64,000 nt of DNA from Macrolepiota albuminosa (GCA_027475525.1 JAMWFC010000053.1:1612001-1676000); one strand, 5' to 3'. Positions 32,270 through 43,719 are shown, counted from the stretch's first letter. The notes: generated by a model not told the origin, from the sequence alone. Numbers and translations: made by a program.

Positions 32270-33350
32270 CATCCCTGTCCACCACATGCATCCTGCTTCC
32301 CTCCTCCCCTCTGACCTGATGTCAAACATCTGCTACATCCACTGGCATACCAGTGGACACCCATGCTCCTCCCCTTTCCTCTTCCCCCTCCTTCTCCCCA
32401 CCCCCATCCCTCTTCCGCCACCCCCCACACTCCCTGAAATGCCACCCCATGTGGCAGATGCCCACGCACCCCGTTTTTTTCTCTCCTGCCCTGATGCTGG
32501 ATGATGCCAGGGGTTGCTGACAGATTCCCATGGATGCCAATAGATACTAGCAGATATCTGGCAGATGCCAACGGATATACAATGGATGCCAATGGATGCC
32601 AACCAATGCCAGCAGGTCACAACGGCTGCCAACAAACTCCAATGGATACCAGCTGATCGCCAGCTAATGGCTGCTGATGCCAACGCCCCTTTCAAGCCAC
32701 AAAAACTCTTTTGGGAGGTATGCCACCCCCCTTCCACCTCAAAAAATCCATACGGAAACCTGCAGAAATATAGATGAGCATCCATTCATTGTGTTATCTG
32801 ACCTTTGAATCTATCCATTAATAATGGACCTGTGGTGCAATGGTTAAATGTGTGTTTCATTGCTGGAGGCTTTTCCAAGGCCGGGGGTTCAATTCCCCTC
32901 CACAGGCATACAGCGGACAAGACGAGTTCCCTTTTTTCTTGGTCCAACCAGCCCCTGTAGACCTGTGTAGGCCTCTGTGAATGTCTGCTAGTGCCCTGTG
33001 CAGGCCTGCGTGGGCCCATGTAGGTTTGAGTCCATCAACGTATGTCTGCATGGATGTCTGCTGGTGGCTTGCATAGGCCTGCATAGGTCTGCAGGGCTCT
33101 TTTGTGGATGTACGCTGGTGTTGGGGGTGGGAAAAGGAGGGAAGGGGAGGCATGCAGCCTCAAGTTATTGCAGGGAGGAAGAGAGAGGGGAGGAAAGTGG
33201 GGAACCTCAAGGAGGGTTTATTCATGCCATGACATCTGCCAATGGAGGAGGTTTTCACTCGTGGGCTGATGCCCGCTGGTGGCTGCTGACACACATTGAC
33301 GTCCGCTAATGCCCACTGGCATCTGCCAGGCCTGCATGCGTATGTGTGTG
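32270..33350. repeat. Low-complexity, degenerate short-unit repeat tract
   Basis: Pyrimidine-rich to about 32490, then many degenerate copies of a GATGCCAATGGATGCC-like unit (32500-32680), then TGCATAGGCCTGC/TGTCTGCTGG-like units (32950-33110 and 33230-33340). Small ORFs here are compositional. It may be outer transposon sequence beyond the inverted-repeat arm, but that cannot be tested here. Confidence 0.5.
32829..32906 (+). tRNA. tRNA-like sequence, possible tRNA-Ala(TGC)-derived repeat
   Basis: 78 nt with a perfect 7-bp acceptor stem (CCTGTGG/CCACAGG), a 5-bp T stem with TTCAATT loop and B box GGTTCAATTCC, and an anticodon-arm-like GTTTC/GAGGC stem whose 7-base loop ATTGCTG has T33 and puts TGC at the anticodon. 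The D arm is weak, the variable region is long (12 nt) and position 37 is T. It also shares GGACCTGTGGT with the tRNA-like repeats of the inverted-repeat arms, so it is more likely a repeat head or pseudogene than a working tRNA. A T6 run follows at about 32930. Confidence 0.35.
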
Positions 33351-33369
33351 CCTGCCTTTTATTGATCCA

Positions 33370-33537
33370 CTGGACCATGTCATACAGCACATTGTGACAT
33401 GTCCACGGCTCTGTATTCTACAGCACTGTGGGCACTGCTCTGCTCCAGTGTAGCAGACTCTGCTAGACACGTATGGTATGGCACAAAGCAAGCTCCCGTA
33501 CAACATATGACACGTACCATTGTGATGCTCTACCCTG
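33370..33537. repeat. Short dispersed repeat fragment
   Basis: The part around 33460-33537 (GCACAAAGCAAGCTCC ... GATGCTCTACCCTG) recurs inverted at about 52345-52415. Probably LTR or leader sequence of an old element; identity unknown. Confidence 0.45.
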
Positions 33538-33898
33538 CTTTAGCTATCATTCAGACAAGTGTGGGCCCTTCAGCACTGCTTCCAGACCATTTATATAAGC
33601 TGGAGTTTGCCTTTCTGACTTCCAAAGTCCAGAGGTTTCCTGTCTTGTTTGTACAGTTGTTTATTTAGGCAATTTTTGAGTTTTTAAGGTTTTGTTGTAC
33701 TGTACAGTTGTTTTCCACACTTCAGAGGCCCCAGAAACGTCCAACCTGGCATAGAAAATCCCTAGACTTGTTCTCTTTGGATCTCCCTCTGCCAGATGAG
33801 TAGTTATTATGATATTGTCAGTATATACTCTAATACACTTTGAATCTCTCTCTGCCAGCTGTGTAATTGAGCCACAGCCTCTAGAGGTCACCCTTACA
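33538..33898 (-). mobile_element. Truncated LTR of the 13496 family
   Basis: Begins (minus) TGTAAGGGTGACCTCTAG at 33898 and runs in parallel with 13496-13994 to about 33538, where the 3' end of the LTR is missing. Confidence 0.7.
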
Positions 33899-33972
33899 GC
33901 CTCCTTCAATGCATTTCTGATTGTCTGAGGATTAACAAGATTGGAGATGACAGAATCAATGAACTGTGTGGC

Positions 33973-34464
33973 TGTCAGAGGACTCCTTATTTCTTCATTC
34001 TCCCTTTATTCATAATGATTCTTTGCTGCCATTCTTTTACTTTACTGCTTCTATCCTTTCAACACTATCTGTTAGTACTATTCTCAGCCCTTGAGGTGCT
34101 TTGATTCTTTAGCTATCATTAAGACAAGTGTTGGGCCCTTCATTACCACTTCCAGGCAGCTTAATAAGCCAGAGCTTGCCCTTCTGACCTACAAAGTCCA
34201 GAGTTTTCCTGCCTTGTTTGTGCACTTGTTTGGTTAGGCAATTTTCAAGTTTTTAAGGTTTTGTTGTCCTATACAGTTGTTTCCCATGCTTTAGAGGCCC
34301 CAGAAGCATCCAACCTGGCATAGGGAATCTCTAGACTTGTTCTTTTTGGATTTTCCTCTGCCATATGAGTAGTTATTATGATATTGTTAGTATATACTCT
34401 AATATACTTTTCTCCCTCTGCCAGCTATGTGACTGAGCCATAGCCTCCAGAGGTTGCCCTTACA
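33973..34464 (-). mobile_element. Full-length diverged LTR of the 13496 family
   Basis: Reads (minus) from TGTAAGGGCAACCTCTGG at 34464 to GTCCTCTGACA at 33973. The flanks (GTGGC, CTTGT) do not match, so a rearrangement or older event is likely. Only 74 bp separate it from the truncated copy at 33538-33898. Confidence 0.75.
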
Positions 34465-34469
34465 CTTGT

Positions 34470-35529
34470 GCATGCAATATGTTGAGCCTGTTATATAATG
34501 TAATCTTCTTCAGTCTCCTCTTCTTTATCCTAGCCTACCATTGCAAGAGCATTCTCCTGCCAAATCCTTTCCTTTTCTTTTTGACTCATTTTACAATTAG
34601 CACAGTCACCAGAAGTTGACTTTGCCTCCATTGAGTTGTTTCAACTCTTCTATTAAGCCACATTACTCTAAAATGCATTGCATGCCCTTTGCCTTGCCAC
34701 AATATTGATAATTGGGGTAATTTGGAGGCAAGTCTATGCCAAAGATCATGGTTTAAATCTGTCCACAAAGCTGAGGACTGAGATTATTATTTGGAATGCA
34801 AGTTTTGTACATTATTTGTTGCCATCCCCTAGGTCTCACAAGTTCTAATGCTATGAGTTCCTCTGTGTCTTTACTCTCATCTCCTCTCTCATCAGATTCC
34901 TTGCTAGTTGTTGCTACACCAACATACAGAGAGAATATACCCTAGAAATCCTGAATTTCTGTGTCTGAGCCTAAACACAGCTCTTCATCACTTGAAATAT
35001 AGTCAGGATCACTAGATTTTGCAGCAACATCATCATCTTTCAGGCCAGATCCAAATCCTCACTTTCCAAGAGTGTTTTGTGCAGTTGCCTGTTAGGACCA
35101 ACAACTTTTTTGAGATATTTGGACACCTTAGAGTTATATTTTTTTTTGCTTCAAAAAGGAAACTTATTATGTAAGATATTCCTAAAAAATTTTATTGCAT
35201 TTTTGTGAGTTTTGACATGGGTTTCTTTCTAAATTTTTGGTTGCTATACAAGGAGATCAGAATTGAACTCTCCAGAGATATGTTGGGTCTATGTGTTTGC
35301 ACTATAGGTGTGACAGCATGCAGGACATTCTAGGGATACAAGCTAGAGGAGGGGTTAGTACATATATATCTGTTGTAGACACATAGATCAGGGCAATGAA
35401 GTTACTTATGACTTAAGACATAGTTGTGCATTTACACATGACAGCCAGGAGCAGGGAAAGTAGATCAAATTAAAATAAAAATAAAATAAAATACATGCAT
35501 ACACTAGAAATAAATATAGATATTAAAAC
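34470..35529. other. Stretch without a recognisable gene
   Basis: AT-rich, with an A-rich tract near 35465-35495 and only short ORFs. I see no domain, LTR end or tandem repeat; probably eroded transposon sequence. Confidence 0.5.
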
Positions 35530-36540
35530 CTTTTATGTATCTTCCTGAACCTTGCCCATCTCTATCACCATTTCCTCATTCTCTAGTGCAACATTAATCA
35601 TAGTAGAGAGAGAAGTTGAGTTTATATTTAATGGGGCCAATGGCCCTCAACAGCAGGGGAATCTGCCAACATAGGCTCAGTAAGTGTGACATTAATCACA
35701 GAAGCAATAGTTGGTAGCATACTATATGCCAATGTTTGTTTCCAGAGTTTGACCTGGTTTGGGTCCATGCCAATATAGTAATAGAGGCTCTTGGCCTCAG
35801 AGTTTTCTAGTAGTGCATGCTCCTATTGTGCTTGAACATGACACAATAACAACTGTCTTTAGTCATTTCATATCATCCATCTCATTGCAAGATGGCTGGC
35901 AAGATGCTATATTTTGACAGGCACTTGATGCACTCATTATGGATCTCTTTGAAGATGTCCAGAGGAATTGTAGGGAGGTGGAACTGCTGTTTCAGAAAGA
36001 CAATGCTATATATATATGTATGGTCTATCCAGTCCAGTAGAATACAATTGTATAAGACATGTAGAGTGTCATTGTCTGAGAGGTTATATGCCTCATCATC
36101 AGGCACATAGACTTGTCAAATCTCAAGCTGAGTCACATGTTGGAAAACAAGAGGCCACTTGGAGAATGCAGCATTATAAGAAGCAACTGCCTTACAATAT
36201 AGTCCTGGGCAGGCCATGACAAGAGTCATGCTCTAGACAACTGCAGGGTTGGTTGTGCTATTGGCACAGAGAACTCAACACAATGCAAACTCAAAGAGGG
36301 TTTGCCAGTGCATGTAGTAGGCAAGATCCCCTGATAAGTGTTCTCTATTTCTAGACAACCAAAGACCAGTCAGTATATATACTGAGCAAGCTGGTCCAGG
36401 TCAAACAGGGTGGCTGGATCTGGGGCATGCATTACATGCAGTGCAGGAGATCCATCTTCTTTCATGTGCAAAAAGCACCTCAGAATGTGCTATCATTCCA
36501 CAATAGCAAGGTCAGCTCAGGTTAACAAGGTCTTGGTACT
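35530..36540 (-). pseudogene. Relic of a Gypsy ORF3
   Basis: The minus-strand translation parallels the C-terminal half of Gypsy-2 ORF3: NLSDNDTLHVLYNCILLDWI and YIYSIVFLKQQFH match NFSDDDALRILLHNRIPADW and YTYGMVFLEQQFH. Upstream (about 36380-36500) HMKEDGSPALHVMHAPDPAT matches HMKDDGTTALRVMRAQDPAT. Downstream, a YYYIGMDPNQVKL segment matches YYLIGMDLNQVHL. Many stops. This is a third copy of the ORF3 family, older than the two intact elements. Confidence 0.75.
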
Positions 36541-38261
36541 GCAGCTCTGTCATAAGAAGCTGCACAGAGATTTACTACCACCATGATAGCATTATATCCA
36601 TGAGAGTCTGGTAACTTGACAATGAAGTCTACTGAGACCTTTCTCCAACATTCAGCCAGAATGAACAAAGGGTGATGTTGTCCAATAGGAGGCTGACAAT
36701 GAGACTTAATCCAAAGGCAGAGGTTACAGGTAGAGGTATAGGAGCCAATATACCCATGATATTTGAGGCCACCAGTGTAAGGGCAACCTCTGAAGGTTAT
36801 TTATGGCCCAGTTACACAGCTGGCAAAAGGAAATCTAAAGTATATTAGAGTAGAAACTAACAAGGGTAGGAGCTGATATACCATGACATTTGAGGCTACC
36901 AGTAGTTCTAAAAGACCAGCTCTAGTGTCTTCCATCTGCTAGAGTGACCTGCACATGATGCTGCTCAACAATCTGCCTCCAGAGATCTGGTAGGTTATGA
37001 ACATAGATGCTCCTCCAGTAGGTGAGAAGACCATTCTCTAAGAACCACTTATCAGTGCAGACTGACTTTACTCCAGCTCTCTCTTGAGCATGCAAGGCTT
37101 GGGCAGCCTTGGCTACCAGATACCCTCTCAGTCACCTCAGCAGATGTCTTAAAAGATGCTCACTTCTTCTCCCTGGCAACCACACTCTAGAGCACAGATA
37201 GTAAAGAGCTCTGGCTTCAGGAGTACAATATTGTTGTTGTCACTAGCTCCTGGGCCATGATCAGCTTGCCTGGAAAGTGCATCTGGCTTGCTCATGCTCT
37301 GTCCAGGTTTGTGATGTAGCAAGAAGTCAAAGTTGGCAGATACAACAACCATTGAGCCTGTTGGTAGTTGAGCTTCTTAGTTGTTCAAAAAAGTACTCTA
37401 AGTTTTTGTGATCAGTCCACACCTTGAACTTATGCTTGGCATCCTCAAGTAAATGTTGCCACTCTTCAAATGATCAAATGATAGCCAGCAAGCATCTCCT
37501 TGTCATGGATCTCATAATTGTGCTCTATGGCATTGAGACTTTTGGAGTAGAATGCCACAGGATGCTACTTACTATCCTCCTTTGACTGCTGAGAAAGGAC
37601 AGTTCTAGTAGCAAAATCTGAGCTATCAGCTTCAACACACAAGGGAGAGATGTCATCTGGAAATACAAGAGCAGATTGTGAAGTAACTACCTGTTTTAGG
37701 GCATCAAAGGCTGCCTGTTGTGCCACATCCCAGCACCACAGGGTATCCTTAGTGGTGAAATTAAAAAAGGACTGGGCATGATGTGAGAAATTCTGAATGA
37801 ACCTCTGGTAAAAGTTGGTGAAGCCCAGGAAGGCCTGAACCTACTTTTTTGTTCTTAGACTCTGGTCACTGTGCTATACCAGTCACTTTCACTGGGTCTA
37901 TCTCAGTCATTCCATGAAAAATAATTAGTCCAAAGTATTTGACTTTAGTCTGCTTAAATTCACACTTCTCTGGCTTAAGATAAAGCTGGTTTTAGCAAAG
38001 ATGTCCAGTACAATGCATGTAATCTGTTGATGCTCCTCTAGAGTCTTGGTATAGATGAGGATATCATCAAGATATCATACACATGCAACACCTTCTGCTA
38101 TGAGGTCTTGGAAAATGTCATTCATCATAGTCTGGAAGGTGGCTAGGCTATTAGTAAGGACAAAGAACATCACTAGAGGTTCAAAGAGTCCACAATTTGT
38201 TTAATGTGCAGATTGCTGCCTTCTCCTCATCACCTTTGTTGGATGGTTGTAGCCCTAGCAG

Positions 38262-39185
38262 TGATACAACGCCGTACCAGCAGTCAGGGACACAACATGC
38301 ACCAGAAGTCAAAATAAACATTTAATCATAAGGCTGAAAACTGTAAGCCTCCTGGTAGCAGTCTCAACAAATTATATCTCCAAAAACACCCCAATAAATA
38401 CACAGACAGTACAGAACAAAGGGCAGGGACCAGCTCAAGCTATCCACTCAACAATAGTCCAACCACTGTAATGGGGAGGGGAAGCATGGAAGCTGGCAGA
38501 AGTGACGAAATGGGATCAATTTGTGATGATCTAGATCAAGATCAGATCTGACAATGCCCAATTTGACATGACTGAAAGGGGAAAGGAAAAGAAGCATGGA
38601 GGATGATCTAGATCAAGATCAGATCTGACAATGCCCAATTTGACATGACTGAAAGGGGAAAGGAAAAGAAGCATGGAGAGATGTCAAAAGGAAGCATGGA
38701 ATGCAGGGAAGCGCTAAAAGGGGAAAGAAGGATCTATGAATGGGATCGTGCTAAATGGAGCTGAAGCAAATGGGGAAGTGGCAATCAGAGACATCCGGAG
38801 GAATGGTGGAACAAGAAGTTGAATGGTGGAACTGGTGGCACCAAAACATGCCTCCCAAAAGGGAAATTGGACTATCAAATATGTTCTGGAGGCTGGGGAG
38901 TTGACAACAAAAGAGTCATGTGTAGATAGTGGTCTGTGCACCAGAAAAACAGTATAAATAGCCCAAGTTTAGTAGAGAATAGACAGGCAATTGATAGGCA
39001 AAGGCTCGGTGGTTCCCAGGGAGTGAATCACTTAGGCTGGAGTTTGTTGAGAACCCTCTGCTTTCAGGAAGATTATTGAAAGCCTTCAAATATATCAATT
39101 TCATCATCAAGTCAGTGTGCACTGCAAGTAACCTTCTACACCATCAAGCCCCAGAACTATCAGTAATACTCACACCAAGTACTAC
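38262..39185 (+). mobile_element. Solo LTR-like insertion inside the relic RT, TSD AGCAG
   Basis: Flanked by AGCAG (38257-38261 and 39186-39190), and the RT reading resumes across it between KLDSA and GYN. Starts TGATACAACGCC; a TATA box (AGTATAAATAGCCC) lies at about 38949-38962 with leader-like sequence after it, so the LTR points rightwards. It contains a 77-bp duplication (38525-38678), making its true length about 847 bp. The 3' end is one base ambiguous. Confidence 0.75.
38525..38678. repeat. Exact 77-bp tandem duplication (38525-38601, 38602-38678)
   Basis: Identical adjacent 77-mers within the solo LTR; probable assembly overlap. Confidence 0.85.
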
Positions 39186-39651
39186 AGCAGAGTCCAACTT
39201 GATGAAGTAGCATGCATCTCAGAGGTTGTTGACAAGCCCAGAGATAAGTGGTAAGAGGTAGCAATTCTTTACAGTCATTGCATTCAAGACTCAATAGTCC
39301 TGAACCATATGTAGAGATCCACTCTTCTTCTTAATGAAGAAGTCAGGAGAGGCTACAGGGAACTTTGAAAGACAGATATAACCAGAGTCTAATTTTCCTA
39401 CAAGAAGGTATTGAGCTTATTCTGCTCTCTAAGAGAGAGGGGATAGACCTTGCAGCTGGAAGGCTCAGCATTGGGTGCAAGCTCCATAGCATGGTCCCAC
39501 TGCTTGTGCTTTGGCAAGGAGTCAAATGAAGCCTTAGAGAGAAAACATCCTCAAAGTCCTGCAGGTGATGAGGAACTGCATCTCAAAATGACTTAGAAGC
39601 AGAGTTAGCAGCAAATGCCTGAGCTAGCTGCAGGGAAGTAGTTTGGGTAGC

Positions 39652-39825
39652 TGTAATGGAGTCATCCGTGTTACAAGCGTCAACGATGCTATAATCGTTT
39701 AATAGAGTATTACATAAGACAACATCTTGTTTTCACTCCAAGTACTAGTCAAATCCGATACTGCGGTCTGATTTAGCACTTGTGTGATACACACAAGATA
39801 GTTCCAACTCGTAACTCAGGTTACA
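39652..39825 (+). repeat. Gypsy-2 left LTR (174 bp)
   Basis: TGTAATGGAGTCATCC to CTCAGGTTACA, then a T-run as in Gypsy-1. The final GTTACA is shared by both elements. Confidence 0.93.
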
Positions 39826-40176
39826 TTTTTTTAAATCTTCTGCTATCGGCTTTAAACTCTAGGCTTGTTACCGACTAGGCAACTATCATCAAAACCTCTC
39901 GATTCTCTGTTGGCATCATGTTGAAAATGTGCTTCCATGACTGGCTCTCTTGATCCAGATCCTCCGTTCCCAGCTGCAGACACAGGTGACCTACCTGCGC
40001 TTCAAGCTGTGAAGACACAATCTGCATCAGCATGCCAACCTCTGCCAAAGCGGGATGAAAAGATTCCTTGTGATGTCAGCACGAGCTTTGGAATGCCTGG
40101 TGGGCTATCTGTATCACGGATGATGTCCATTGTATGACCTGGTGGTAAACCAGGAGAGAGATCTGCGGTCTCAGGA

Positions 40177-41340
40177 GTGTCGCTGCCAGCAAGCCAAATG
40201 CCTTCATTGATGTATCCAGTATTGCCCGAGAGCTCGTCAGCTCATTCTGAGGGTCAACCGGATATTACCCAGTACTCGGAAATGGTACAAGGCAGTGCGT
40301 TTGCGCATAGTACTCCCTTCCAGACTGCACCTACTGAATGGCTTTTGGAATATGTGGCCGATGCGGCTACTGAACCGGGACTGTCGTCACTGACGACACA
40401 AGGACAGGCGCAAGGACCAGCAATAGTGGTCAGTAGGGAGGACGACAATGTTGTAAGGTTGGAAAAGGCATCAACAGCGCCTGGAATTCCAGAGTTGCAC
40501 AGATGGGCCGGCAAACAGCCGCAAGTGAGGCATGACGGCCTCAGGAGAGTTATGGACTTAGAGTCCGAGTTGGAGTCCTCAGATGATGAGGAAAGCAAAA
40601 GGTCGCATTCGACCTTGTCTATCCAGTTACAGCTGGTGTTGGACCGATATCCGTTGGTCGCAAAGGAATCGACGCAAAAGCGTCTGCAGCTTTATGTAGT
40701 AAAGCACTTACAGTTGCTGGCTGCTAGGAGCCACAATGTACCCCGTGCAGATTCGAATGAATATATCGAATTGTTTGTGCGCATCTTCGAACTCAAAGTA
40801 GTGGAATACCTTAAGCGCAAAGTGGCGCAAGGGTCAGCAGTCTCAACGGCTACTCCAGCCGACTTGGTAGAATGTGAGATGAGTGTGCGCCGACGAGCGC
40901 CATTAATCGTGGACGTGATGGAATTGCTCAATGCGCCTCGTCAGGCTAATGAGTCTCAGCAAGACTACGTTCGGCGTCAGAACACCGCAAACCATCAACA
41001 CATTGTTAGCGGAGTGCCTCAGCAGGCATTGTCTGAGGTAGAGACTGTGACAACAACTCCAGCAGAGCCAGAGGCACTACTTGCAGTGCAGGAGGTTAAG
41101 ACATCTCGTAAGCAAGTTACAATCAAGGAGGAGGTGGACGAAGTCCACATTCTTGAGGAGCAAACACGACCACGACGCGTAGTGCGACGTGTCCACCTAG
41201 TGGACAACTGGAATGAACACGTCAATTACCAGAGGATACGCAACCAGGACTTGCGCGATCATGGTGAGTCATTAATTGACAACCAGGGGGTAGTCTTTGA
41301 ACGACGTGAGGGTGTAATGCCTGTTGATGATATGCGGTGA
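40177..41340 (+). CDS. Gypsy-2 ORF1, unrecognised protein upstream of gag
   Basis: 387 codons, intact. An N-terminal low-complexity part is followed by a helical core (about residues 145-210: LQLVLDRYPLVAKESTQKRL, VRIFELKVVEYLKRK) and a charged C-terminus (QVTIKEEVDEVHILEEQTRP, then VDNWNEHVNYQRIRNQDLRD). Homologous region in Gypsy-1 at 12480-14174. It ends 36 bp before the gag frame opens, so it may be the N-terminal part of Gag separated by the TGA at 41338-41340. No known domain. Confidence 0.65.
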   Translation: MSLPASQMPSLMYPVLPESSSAHSEGQPDITQYSEMVQGSAFAHSTPFQTAPTEWLLEYVADAATEPGLSSLTTQGQAQGPAIVVSREDDNVVRLEKASTAPGIPELHRWAGKQPQVRHDGLRRVMDLESELESSDDEESKRSHSTLSIQLQLVLDRYPLVAKESTQKRLQLYVVKHLQLLAARSHNVPRADSNEYIELFVRIFELKVVEYLKRKVAQGSAVSTATPADLVECEMSVRRRAPLIVDVMELLNAPRQANESQQDYVRRQNTANHQHIVSGVPQQALSEVETVTTTPAEPEALLAVQEVKTSRKQVTIKEEVDEVHILEEQTRPRRVVRRVHLVDNWNEHVNYQRIRNQDLRDHGESLIDNQGVVFERREGVMPVDDMR

Positions 41341-41376
41341 CAATTCGCGGCTTGGACGGCTGAACCAGACAGAGGT

Positions 41377-42684
41377 TTGGGTGGTAGTGATGGTAGTAGT
41401 GGTCACTACGAACGGAGGGAGCCAAGTTGTTGCAATAACAACGGTGGAGGTTGTGATCGCAAAAATAACGATCGAGACAATAATAATCGTTGTGATAGTG
41501 GCAGGCAGGCTGGTGGAGTACCAGCAGAGCCACAAGTAGGGCAACAGCCCACCCCACAGCCAGAACAAACGGCCAATGAACACCTGTTTCGCAGTCTCTG
41601 GGCATTTTTGATGCCCACACCTCATGAATTGTGTGAAACTATGCTGGGAATGAATGAAGCGGTCAGGATCCATATGGATCATATGCATGACCGCCTCACT
41701 CGTCTGGTGGATGACTCCCTTGGAGTCAGATTTAAGTTCCCTGCGGGGGTAAGTCCCCGTAAATCCAATGGTAAGCACATACGTGCATACGCTGGAGGAC
41801 ATAGGTTCTCTCAACTGGAGGACTGGGCCATGGACGTGTGCTACCACCTCGCAGCCTGCTGCTATGGTGGAGACGACATGGACCAGGAGAGGATATTCGT
41901 GCTACACGAATTTATGGAGGGAGAGGCTCGGAATTGGTTCCGTCGCCATGTTCTCCACATTAATCGCGACAAGCCGCATTGGACATTTAAAGAAGTCCTG
42001 ATAGGACTGTACAATTGTTTCGTCAACGCTGCTACAATGCAGGAAGCCCGTGATGCCTTTAGAAAGGCAGTGTATGACGCTAAGACTGGCGTCCAGACCT
42101 TTTATGATGACCTGGTGGGTCATGCACAGAATATGGCCATCTATCCAGACGAATACACTATTCGCAAGACATTCCTGGACGGAATACCCGCAGACATGAG
42201 GAGAGCGTTGATACGCGATGACAATTTGTCTCTGGAGGTCAATACTGTGACCGAATTTTTGGCATATGCTATCCATTATGAGCAGTCAACACGGACGGCA
42301 AACCATTATGAGCAGTGGAGTTCCTGCTGAGGAACTGTGAACTGTCAGGCAGTGAAGGTGGGAACCTTCCTGGCCAAACAGACGGAGATGGAGAACAATT
42401 GCAATCTGTGATTCATTGTTTGTAAGACAATCCCTGGAGGCCAACGGCCTCGATTGAAGCCTGCTGGACAATTGCCAGCGAAGGATAGTTGACCCTTTTC
42501 AGGTCAGAATCAAGTAGCACCGAGAGGAGTGGTGGCGCCTGCAGTGCGTATGGCGGGCAAAACCGCTGGGGTTCCAGGAGCGGCCCAGAGAAGGCCTGCA
42601 GGGGATCCCTCAGCGTGCTATAATTGTGGCAGGAGCGGACATTTTGCTAAGAAGTGTCCTGCCCCTCCTAAGGCACACATCTGA
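41377..42684 (+). pseudogene. Gypsy-2 gag (capsid plus CCHC knuckle)
   Basis: The capsid-like region (41740-42310) reads LEDWAMDVCYHLAACCYGGD, EGEARNWFRRHVLHINRDKP, FKEVLIGLYNCF, DGIPADMRRALI. After stops at 42328 and further on, the knuckle CYNCGRSGHFAKKC is encoded at 42617-42658, and a TGA follows at 42682. The N-terminal part is polar and Asn/Gly-rich (NNNGGGCDRKNN). Native gag was probably one frame from 41377 to the knuckle. Confidence 0.82.
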
Positions 42685-42693
42685 GCGGCCCAT

Positions 42694-43437
42694 ATGGCTG
42701 TGGCACCGAGCAATGTCGTCAGTGACAACGAGGATGATGAAATCATCGACGAAACGGAGGAGGAGCCGCAAGTAGAGGCTGACAGGTTGGAAGTGGATGA
42801 CGCCAAGAGCGTCCAGATTTATGGCGACAAATACGTCGCAGTGGACGTGTATGACAGCAACTATTATGCTCGTGAGGACAAGGAAGAATACCTGTTTACA
42901 CTGACTGAGTGCCGTGGAGATCAGCGCGTCCGAATGAGATGCGTAACCCTGCAGAAGGCAACTAATAAGTTGCACAGGCCATGCTATACTCCTGAGGAGA
43001 AGGAGTGCCTGGTCACGTATGTTGATGTCAATGGACATCTGGCATGGACGTTGTGGGACTCCGGGAGTACCACTACAGGCATTACACCCCAGTTTGCTCA
43101 CGTCAATGCAATTCGCGTTCATGAACTGGAGGAGCCGCTGATGCTCCAGCTGGGGACTGTAGGGAGTTGCGCCATGGTGCAGTTTGGTGCAGAAGTGAGA
43201 ATAAAGATGTCAGGGACGTCTACGAGAAAATATGTGGATATAGCGAATTTTGATCGCTATGATATGATCATCGGTACGCCGTTCATGCATAAGAACAAGG
43301 TGTCGCTGGATTTTGTGAACAACATGGTCGTTGTGAATGGTACACCTTTGAAGGTGGAGAAAGTTGTGTTAAACGACACAGATGGTCGGTTGAGGCGCTA
43401 TCGCACAACTGAAAAGCGGTGTGATGAACGCAACTGA
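42694..43437 (+). CDS. Gypsy-2 aspartic protease
   Basis: 247 codons, open. An acidic N-terminal spacer, then the catalytic WTLWDSGSTT (about residues 116-125) and YVDIANFDRYDMIIGTPF (about 180-197), the retropepsin-like pair of motifs. Made as part of Gag-Pol and expected to release the mature proteins. Matches Gypsy-1 21470-22096 closely. Confidence 0.85.
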   Translation: MAVAPSNVVSDNEDDEIIDETEEEPQVEADRLEVDDAKSVQIYGDKYVAVDVYDSNYYAREDKEEYLFTLTECRGDQRVRMRCVTLQKATNKLHRPCYTPEEKECLVTYVDVNGHLAWTLWDSGSTTTGITPQFAHVNAIRVHELEEPLMLQLGTVGSCAMVQFGAEVRIKMSGTSTRKYVDIANFDRYDMIIGTPFMHKNKVSLDFVNNMVVVNGTPLKVEKVVLNDTDGRLRRYRTTEKRCDERN

Positions 43438-43565
43438 CTAGATGGTCACAGGAGAGCGACTGTACAGGAGGTAGAGGACGAACAGGTCCCACCGAAAAGC
43501 CTGCCGGCAGACTCGCCGGCTATACTGATGTCTGAGGAAGAGTTTCAAGGAACTCTGAAGAAGGG

Positions 43566-43719
43566 GAAGCACCCGGATGTGATTGGGTGTACCAATGGAA
43601 AGCCTAAACAGGCTGTACAGTGCAAGAATGAGTGTGGTAGACGAAGCACCCGGATGTGATTGGGTGTACCAATGGAAAGCCTAAACAGGCTGTACAGTGC
43701 AAGAATGAGTGTGGTAGAC
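43566..43719. repeat. Exact 77-bp tandem duplication (43566-43642, 43643-43719)
   Basis: Identical adjacent 77-mers in the protease-RT linker; probable assembly overlap that breaks the reading frame. Confidence 0.87.

Larger units (their letters stand above)
36545..39646 (-). pseudogene. Relic of a second type of Gypsy pol (integrase, RNase H, RT), minus strand
   Basis: Reading minus, right to left: RT with YFIKLDSA near 39200, MMNDIFQDL and YLDDILIYTKTLEEH at 38030-38130; RNase H end with HKPGQSMSKPDALSRQADHG at 37255-37315; then integrase with SHCQPPIGQHHPLFI and DFIVKLPDSHGYNAIMVVV at 36560-36720. The sequence type differs from Gypsy-1/-2 (the PDALSR and LPDSxGYDAxMVVVD motifs are of another fungal lineage). 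Riddled with stops and split by a solo LTR (38262-39185). Gypsy-2 inserted at its right edge (39651), and the relic continues at 51071. Confidence 0.8.

Noticed and set aside
32829..32906. A functional tRNA-Ala gene
   Set aside because: The acceptor and T stems are good, but the D arm is weak, the variable region is too long and base 37 is T; it also belongs to a repeat family. Kept only as tRNA-like.
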